DNA of 6,373 nucleotides from Deferribacteres bacterium. Lineage in GTDB: Bacteria > Nitrospirota > Thermodesulfovibrionia > UBA6902. Positions 5,831-6,373 of the stretch are shown piece after piece. The DNA lies in NCBI GenBank assembly GCA_013152795.1, contig JAADFS010000209.1, forward strand, positions 1-6,373. Direction: 5' to 3'. Position 1 is the first letter of the stretch, and each line of letters opens with the position of its first letter. The position numbers and the translations under genes are program-made. The notes under the pieces were generated by a model. It ran no database searches. It saw nothing but the letters and a program-made list of their open reading frames with translations, and was not told where the DNA came from.

Positions 5831-6373
5831 ATCTCTATGGTTCCTTCGAATACCTTAACCGCCGGGCCTGTCATGTAGACATGGTTGTCTTTTGCAGACC
5901 AGTGGATGCCGAGCTTGCCGCCTGCAAGGTGCACTGTAACCCTTCTGCGGGTCAGGCCGAGCAGCGCCGATGCCACGCCGGCGGCCGACGCCCCTGTGCC
6001 GCAGGCCATGGTCTCCCCGACCCCGCGCTCCCAGACCCTCATCTTTATATTGTTCTGATCCATGATTTCGATGAACTCGACGTTTGTCCTGTTGGGAAAC
6101 AGGCTGTTGTGTTCAATCTCAGGGCCGTACTCCTGCAGGGGAAATGATTCGATTCGACGTTCTTATCCACAATCACTGCATGGGGGTTCCCCATGGAGAC
6201 ACATGTCATCCTGAATGTCCTGTCCCTGACCTTCAGGGGGTGATTCAGTACGCTGCCCTTTATCTTAACCGGTATGTTTCTTCCGTCCAGCACGGGCTCC
6301 CCCATATCCACCCTGATAAGCCTGCCCCGCTTGTATATGTGTATGATGCCGGCGAGGGTCTCTATTGAGAGGC
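5827..6373 (-). pseudogene. dapF: diaminopimelate epimerase, 3' part, frameshifted by a 5-base duplication
   Basis: DapF interconverts LL- and meso-diaminopimelate. The window holds the C-terminal two thirds; the first 95-100 residues, including the first catalytic cysteine, lie beyond the right edge. The upstream frame reads SIETLAG, VDMGEP and MGNPHAVIVDKNVES, then goes out of frame and stops at 6045. The other frame reads FPLQEYGPEIEHN, NRTNVEF, WERGVGET and MACGTGASAAG, with the second catalytic cysteine at codon 6001-6003, and ends at TGA 5827. The break is at a tandem GATTC pair (6146-6155). Deleting one copy gives VESFPLQEYG and an uninterrupted 179-residue translation matching DapF spacing. 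As read, the product loses the second catalytic cysteine. DapF is normally needed for peptidoglycan and lysine, so a base-calling, assembly or strain-mixture artefact is as likely as a real lesion. Confidence 0.9.
6146..6155. repeat. 5-base tandem duplication breaking dapF
   Basis: GATTC at 6146-6150 is repeated exactly at 6151-6155 (GAATC GAATC on the coding strand). The extra five bases account precisely for the frame change in dapF: with one copy the codons read V-E-S-F-P-L. This is the signature of slipped-strand duplication or of an error at a short repeat. Confidence 0.8.

Noticed and set aside
1..6373. Mobile elements, CRISPR arrays, tRNA or rRNA genes
   Set aside because: No transposase, terminal inverted repeats, regularly spaced repeats, or tRNA/rRNA-like segments were seen on either strand.

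Overview
The window suggests a free-living bacterium, probably Gram-negative, of roughly 50% GC. The soluble GAF/PAS sensor kinases, the HD-GYP response regulator and the dapF-yacG-dapB cluster fit lineages such as Nitrospirota or Desulfobacterota. That placement is inferred from protein style only; there is no rRNA or other decisive marker here.

Layout. Bases 1-280 hold no complete gene. There is a reading frame open from the left edge to a stop at 190-192 (possibly the tail of an upstream gene), a 15-base dyad and a weak promoter candidate. Bases 281-4785 carry three plus-strand genes in a row: a complete GAF histidine kinase (281-1582), a larger receiver-like/GAF/PAS histidine-kinase-like protein (1652-3670), and a response regulator with an HD-GYP c-di-GMP phosphodiesterase output (3757-4785). 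Bases 4786-4845 are a short convergent spacer. Bases 4846-6373 carry a minus-strand, translationally coupled cluster: the 3' part of dapF (running off the right edge and frameshifted), yacG, and dapB.

How the genes work together. The first three genes look like one signalling operon whose readable output is c-di-GMP breakdown rather than transcription. The second kinase keeps its phospho-acceptor histidine but has lost most ATP-binding motifs in its catalytic domain. Its histidine-containing dimerisation helices are about half identical to those of the first, intact kinase. This suggests a kinase/pseudokinase pair feeding one HD-GYP regulator. The two spacers following the kinase genes contain the same structured element, a conserved octamer followed 13 bases on by a 7-bp hairpin with a 4-base loop, and paired positions differ in a compensatory way. 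These two observations are the most novel content of the window.

The minus-strand cluster makes meso-diaminopimelate/lysine (DapB, DapF) and carries the small zinc protein YacG between them. dapF is interrupted by an exact 5-base tandem duplication; removing one copy restores a normal DapF sequence, so it is either a recent mutation or an assembly/strain artefact.
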